A stretch of 64,000 nt of DNA from Asterias amurensis (taxonomy: Eukaryota; Echinodermata; Asteroidea; Forcipulatida; Asteriidae): assembly GCF_032118995.1 (NCBI RefSeq), contig NC_092648.1, positions 22,534,450-22,598,449 of the forward strand, read 5' to 3'. Shown piece by piece: positions 60,601 to 64,000 of the stretch (positions within the stretch are counted from its first letter, which is position 1; each line of letters opens with the position of its first letter). The notes beneath the pieces were generated by a model. That model was not told the DNA's origin and searched no databases. It saw only the letters and a list, made by a program, of their open reading frames with translations. A program made the translations under genes and the position numbers.

Positions 60601-63548
60601 TACATCTGAAAACACTGCATCCATGGACATGACTACATGCATAGGAGGAGTTATTGGAAAAAGAATACCACAGTCCGGCAATTTTTCATCCCAAGAAACG
60701 TTACCTGATGCCCCGGACAGTCTTCCGGATCAAACGCGCCTCTTTACCTGCGACAACACAGGAAAAATGGAACTGACAACTTGCATTGGGGGAATTAATG
60801 GCGGCTGCTTCACACAGCAGAAATCTGTAGATGTTTGTCAGGAGTCCAGCCAGAAAGGTCACCCTCTCCCGGATACAACATGTATCTTCACTCATGATGA
60901 CACAAGTAAGATGGAGATGACTCAATGTGTTGGTGGGATTCACAACAAAGCCGTTGAGCTGTTTACTGGTGCACACAGCAGAGAAGAATCAAGTAGTTCT
61001 AGAGATCAAAGAGAAATGGGCAGAGAGGCGTATAGCAATGCCTCAAAGAAAGCAAAACTGTCAGAGGAAAGAAGTGTCGAAACCTTAGAGAAGAGTATCT
61101 CTCAAGAAGGCCAGGTTTTTCCTGTGGATCAGGTTCATCCAGATCAGACAAGAATATTCACATCTGAGGATACGGCAGCCATGGAAATCACTCGCTGCAT
61201 GGATCAAATTCCGGCTTCCTCTGGGGACAACATGGCCCCAGCATGTGTCACTGCGAATGGTATAAAGCAGGAAACGACACTCCAGTCCACTCCTGGACAG
61301 CTGCTGACTGACTCCGACACGCTTGCACACCAAGTTGACCGCCCATCCAAACGTGATTCAGATACCTTTACAATCGATCCAGCATCTGGTGTCATCAAGG
61401 CCTCTGCGCAAACAACCAGACGATCTGACACCTACACCCTGGACACCTCACCGGAAACCTCTGCCGTGGTTGCAAATCACCCTGCTGCCACCGTTTCCCA
61501 AAGGGATGGCTCCAGCTCCTCAACATCAGACACAAGTAAACGAGGCAGTTGTGAGGGAGAGGAGGAAAGTCGAGATATGATAGGGGAGCTGATTCAGTGG
61601 GGTAGCTTGGACTCTGCAGCTGAGGGTATTGATGATGAACAACCCATGTGGGTGGAGAACACGGAGGATTTTGCCCAGTTGTCGACCCAGGCTGGACTCG
61701 CTAGTATCATACTAATGGAAAAGAAGGATCACACAGGTAACTAGTGTTCAATTTCTTCTGCTGTTTTTTTTTTTCTTTCTTCACACTGTGAACACTTGTA
61801 GTTTATTTGATTTTCGATCTATAGAAATTAAGTATCGGGTAAAGGCCTTGAATAGGCACAGCAATTTTCCTCTGTTAAAGGTCAAATTACAAAAAAAATA
61901 ATAATAATTACAAAATAAGGGGACATTTTAAATTTGTATTGGAACTTGAGAGCACAGGTCACCACAGCAAGCCATTGATTATTTTGAGGCCTACGAGTAT
62001 AACAACCATCAAGTAAATCTTGTTATAAGGTTTACAAATTTTATACCTTTAAAAAATAATTTAACAATATCTTTTCCCAGATTTAATTGTTGATATCATC
62101 TCTAAGCAATATTGCCGATTCTTATTCCTCTGTTTTATTTTCCTAAACTTCACATTGTTTTCAATCCATCTCTTTCTCTCTCCAAAACGCAGCTTCAACA
62201 ACTTCCAACGCATTTCCAGCCTTTAGCAATGACAATGGTCAAGGTGTGGTTCTCGCATCTGAGATTCAAGACACTGAGGAAACCAAGAGCCCCGATCCCA
62301 GCATAGAGACAAATGAGACGATGTCGTCACCTGACTCCAATCTGCAAAATGAGAATCCCATGCCTGTAAGCTATGAAGTTAAAAGTGCCGTCTCTTATAG
62401 TTTGGGTGTTTATAAATGCTTTGTCCTTAGAAATTCAATCAGTATTCTTCATGAAGAAACACTTTCATTATGAGGAAACTCCTGAATTACTTTACATCAC
62501 AGAAATTATGACGGTGTGCTAAATGTGTTTTATCCCCCCCCCCCAAAAAAAAAAAAAAAAAAACACAAAAAGAAAATAAATAAATAAATAAAAACATGTG
62601 TAAATAAATAAAATACAATTTTTTTTTTAAATTGGGTTTAGAAAACCAGTTTCCCTGGGCCTAGCGTTTTACTTTTAAGTTCTGCTTTTTTTCAAAGTGG
62701 ATGTTTTTGCTTTAATCTCTGTCTTTTACCGCTTTTCTCCCAGCTACTGTCTGGTGAAAAGCTTTAGATCTAAAATTTTGTCCCACACCTGGGAATAATG
62801 TTCTTGCCTCTCAGGCAGGATCTGAAACCTTCAAAACGTTATTGTAGACTTCTCATCAACTATCCATACTGAAATTGTTTCATTGCAGAGCTCATGTTCG
62901 TCAGATCCAGTATCAATGCAGGACTTTCTCAGTTTTGTGACTATCAATGTAAAGAAGGGTCGTCGTAGTGTCCTACCAGCCATCCCAAAGGTAAGTAGTT
63001 TATGGTTGCTGCTTGTAAAACAAAAAAAACAGTCATTGAAGTTGTTGTGTCAAGAACCAAACATTCAGCTCCAGGGTCTGATTTCATAAAACTGCCAAGC
63101 ACAAAAATATGCTTAGCATGAAATTTTCGCCGTGATAAAAAGAGGATTACCAACCAATTTTCCATTTGTTACATATTAGCTTGTTACTTGTATTCAGCTG
63201 TTGTTTGCTTATACTGAAAATCACGTGGAAATTTGGTTGGTAATACTGTTTTTATAAAGGCAAAAATTTCATGCTAAGCAAATTTTTGTGCTTAGCAGCT
63301 CTATGAAACTGGGCCCTGGTCTGAGGCGGGATTTGAACCGGGGTCCACAGAGGTGAATGCGGGGGAAAAAACTTAGCCAGTCTGAATGCCTAATTTATTG
63401 TGTCTAAATACAAATTGTCTTTACTTTGTCTTTTGCAGTTGACATCAGCACAGACAATAAGTGACCTACTGGAGAATCGCTTTCTCATCCAACCAAGGAA
63501 AGTGTTGTACGAATGGGCCATTAACCATCTGTCAACATCCATTGACAA
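54631..63548 (+). CDS. KNL1: Kinetochore scaffold KNL1, first ten coding exons (C-terminus beyond window)
   Basis: Outer-kinetochore scaffold of the KMN network; phosphorylated MELT motifs recruit BUB3-BUB1 for the spindle checkpoint and the N-terminus docks PP1. Exons: 54,631-54,671; 55,026-55,068; 55,505-55,578; 56,233-56,298; 56,608-56,742; 56,961-57,049; 57,519-61,736; 62,193-62,365; 62,889-62,990; 63,439-63,548. All are GT-AG with consistent phases, about 1,683 residues so far. PP1 motifs: SSILKSP (residues 27-33) and RRVSFA (64-69), both as in vertebrate KNL1. A 49-residue tandem duplication starts near residue 292. Nineteen MELT-type repeats span residues 436-1376. Exons 8-10 carry SMQDFLSFVTINVKKGRRS and TISDLLENRFLIQPRKVLYE, fitting the start of the C-terminal coiled-coil part. 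The coiled coil and RWD domain that bind MIS12 lie beyond the right edge. ATG at 54,631 opens MSGIRFASDMENPV. Confidence 0.95.
55840..56175. repeat. Decayed SINE-like repeat (family G type) in KNL1 intron 3
   Basis: 'gagatgttggaggaaaacct' and 'gggggaaaccagaaag' resemble the conserved core of the repeats at 36.7 and 42.3 kb. The remainder is too decayed to delimit well. Confidence 0.3.
57944..58237 (+). repeat. KNL1: Tandem 147-bp in-frame duplication inside KNL1 exon 7
   Basis: Two copies of a 49-codon unit (copy 1 from 57,944, copy 2 from 58,091), each with VFADLGEG and FAKKDTSSFLKSFM, then SGDTLASQSP. About nine codons in ten agree, indicating a fairly recent duplication. Neither copy holds a MELT motif. 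Confidence 0.85.
58376..61198 (+). repeat. KNL1: MELT repeat array of KNL1 (19 motifs)
   Basis: Motifs M-[ED]-[LMIF]-T-x-C in order: MEFT, MDFT, MELT, MELT, MEMT (x4), MDMT, MDFT, MELT, MELT, MEIT, MEMT, MEMT, MDMT, MELT, MEMT, MEIT. One further unit (near 58,900) keeps TSCLEGQPFPL but has lost the MELT core. Most motifs are preceded at 10-12 residues by T-R-[IV]-F, the T-omega element known to bind BUB1-BUB3, and followed by C-[ILV]-[EG]-G. Three consecutive units (59,080-59,420) share AAMEMTTCLEG and near-identical DNA, showing recent unit duplication. The vertebrate SHT follow-on motif is not obvious. Confidence 0.9.
61737..62192 (+). other. KNL1: KNL1 intron 7
   Basis: GT-AG intron (CACACAG|GTAACT to aaaacgcag|CTTCAA). 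An in-frame stop lies two codons past the donor, so retention would give a protein truncated after the MELT array. Plain AT-rich content. Confidence 0.7.
63071..63317. mobile_element. Inverted-repeat element family C, copy 2, in KNL1 intron 9
   Basis: 'ctgatttcataaaactgcca' at left and 'cagctctatgaaactgggcc' at right. The interior 'aagaggattaccaaccaatt' and the inverse 'ttggttggtaatactgtttt' match the copy at 21.5-21.8 kb. A tRNA-like 'gcgggatttgaaccggggtc' follows at 63,328-63,347, perhaps the edge of a SINE remnant. Confidence 0.7.
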
Positions 63549-63825
63549 GTAAGTCGTTAATTCCTGGCACATTTGAAAGGTAGGGTCATAGATTTGTTTT
63601 GTGTCAAGGTAAAGCTGATATATAGGCAACCACCCTCAGAAATTTGAGAAACGATTTATGCATGAACCGTTTCTCCGATTCAAATGTTTTGAGGTGGAAA
63701 ATTATCAAAACCATATTACTTAGAAGGGACTTCTTTTCTCAAAATAGTTTATACTTTCAACAGCTGCAGTGACCAAGTACATTTTAATGGTCATTTCAAA
63801 GTGCCAAAACGAGTACATCTATATT

Positions 63826-63998
63826 ACGTTTGGTTTTTACCCATACACCGATGTGTGTTAGCACTGTATACTCAGTACTTTCCCGAGTCCTGTGAAAAAA
63901 TATCACAGGCATTACACGGGTGGGATTTCGAACCCACGACCCTTGCAACTCTAAAGCAGTGTCTTACCAACTAGACTACCGAGGTTGCCCGGTAGCTA
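63826..63998 (-). repeat. tRNA-derived SINE in KNL1 intron 10
   Basis: On the minus strand: 'cctcggtagtctagttggta' (A box), 'gtgggttcgaaatcccaccc' (B box), then 'gggaaagtactgagtataca' and 'gtgctaacacacatcggtgt'. Same family as 41,618-41,765 and better preserved. The inserted A after GTTCGA and absence of pairing stems argue against a working tRNA gene. Confidence 0.75.
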
Positions 63999-64000
63999 GA

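Noticed and set aside
63826-63998. Possible tRNA gene
   Set aside because: Good A and B boxes but stems do not pair, and a family member with the same downstream body exists at 41.6 kb, so it is a SINE.

Overview
The window is AT-rich animal DNA with spliced genes, many short inverted-repeat transposons (MITEs), tRNA-derived SINEs, 3' ends of non-LTR retrotransposons and satellite arrays. The repeat types, compact genes with introns of a few hundred bases, and protein resemblance to deuterostome orthologues suggest an echinoderm, probably a sea star. The species assignment is inference; gene identities rest on conserved motifs I can read.

Layout. 1-32,190 is essentially gene-free: dispersed MITEs (several flanked by TTAA), a 102-bp satellite at 10.5-12.1 kb, a 60-bp tandem array near 9 kb, and long plain AT-rich stretches. 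At 32,273-36,461 (minus strand) lie two coding exons of a small InaF-motif membrane protein (INAFM1/2 family); its 3' end was not found. At 39,422-43,075 (plus) is a complete five-exon steroid 5-alpha-reductase gene (SRD5A1-like, 271 aa). At 45,542-52,499 (minus) is a complete 13-coding-exon gene for DCAF4, a WD-repeat substrate receptor of CUL4-DDB1 ubiquitin ligases (603 aa). From 54,631 to the right edge (plus) are the first ten coding exons of KNL1, the kinetochore scaffold (about 1,683 residues, C-terminus outside the window), with SILK and RVSF PP1-docking motifs and 19 MELT-type repeats in one 4.2-kb exon.

Gene arrangement. INAFM and SRD5A1 are head to head, SRD5A1 and DCAF4 converge with poly(A) signals about 45 bases apart, and DCAF4 and KNL1 are head to head across about 2.1 kb holding two near-identical palindromic MITEs and a 57-bp hairpin. 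The genes share no pathway; this is ordinary metazoan packing.

Most notable: DCAF4 appears to carry two minor-spliceosome (U12) introns. One is of the rare AT-AC class (51,994-51,630) and one is GT-AG with U12 consensus (48,912-48,195). Both restore a reading frame that matches the DCAF4 family. Next are the expanded KNL1 MELT array with invariant cysteine, and several unrelated TTAA-flanked MITE families whose ends begin AGG, like the T2/Kolobok group.
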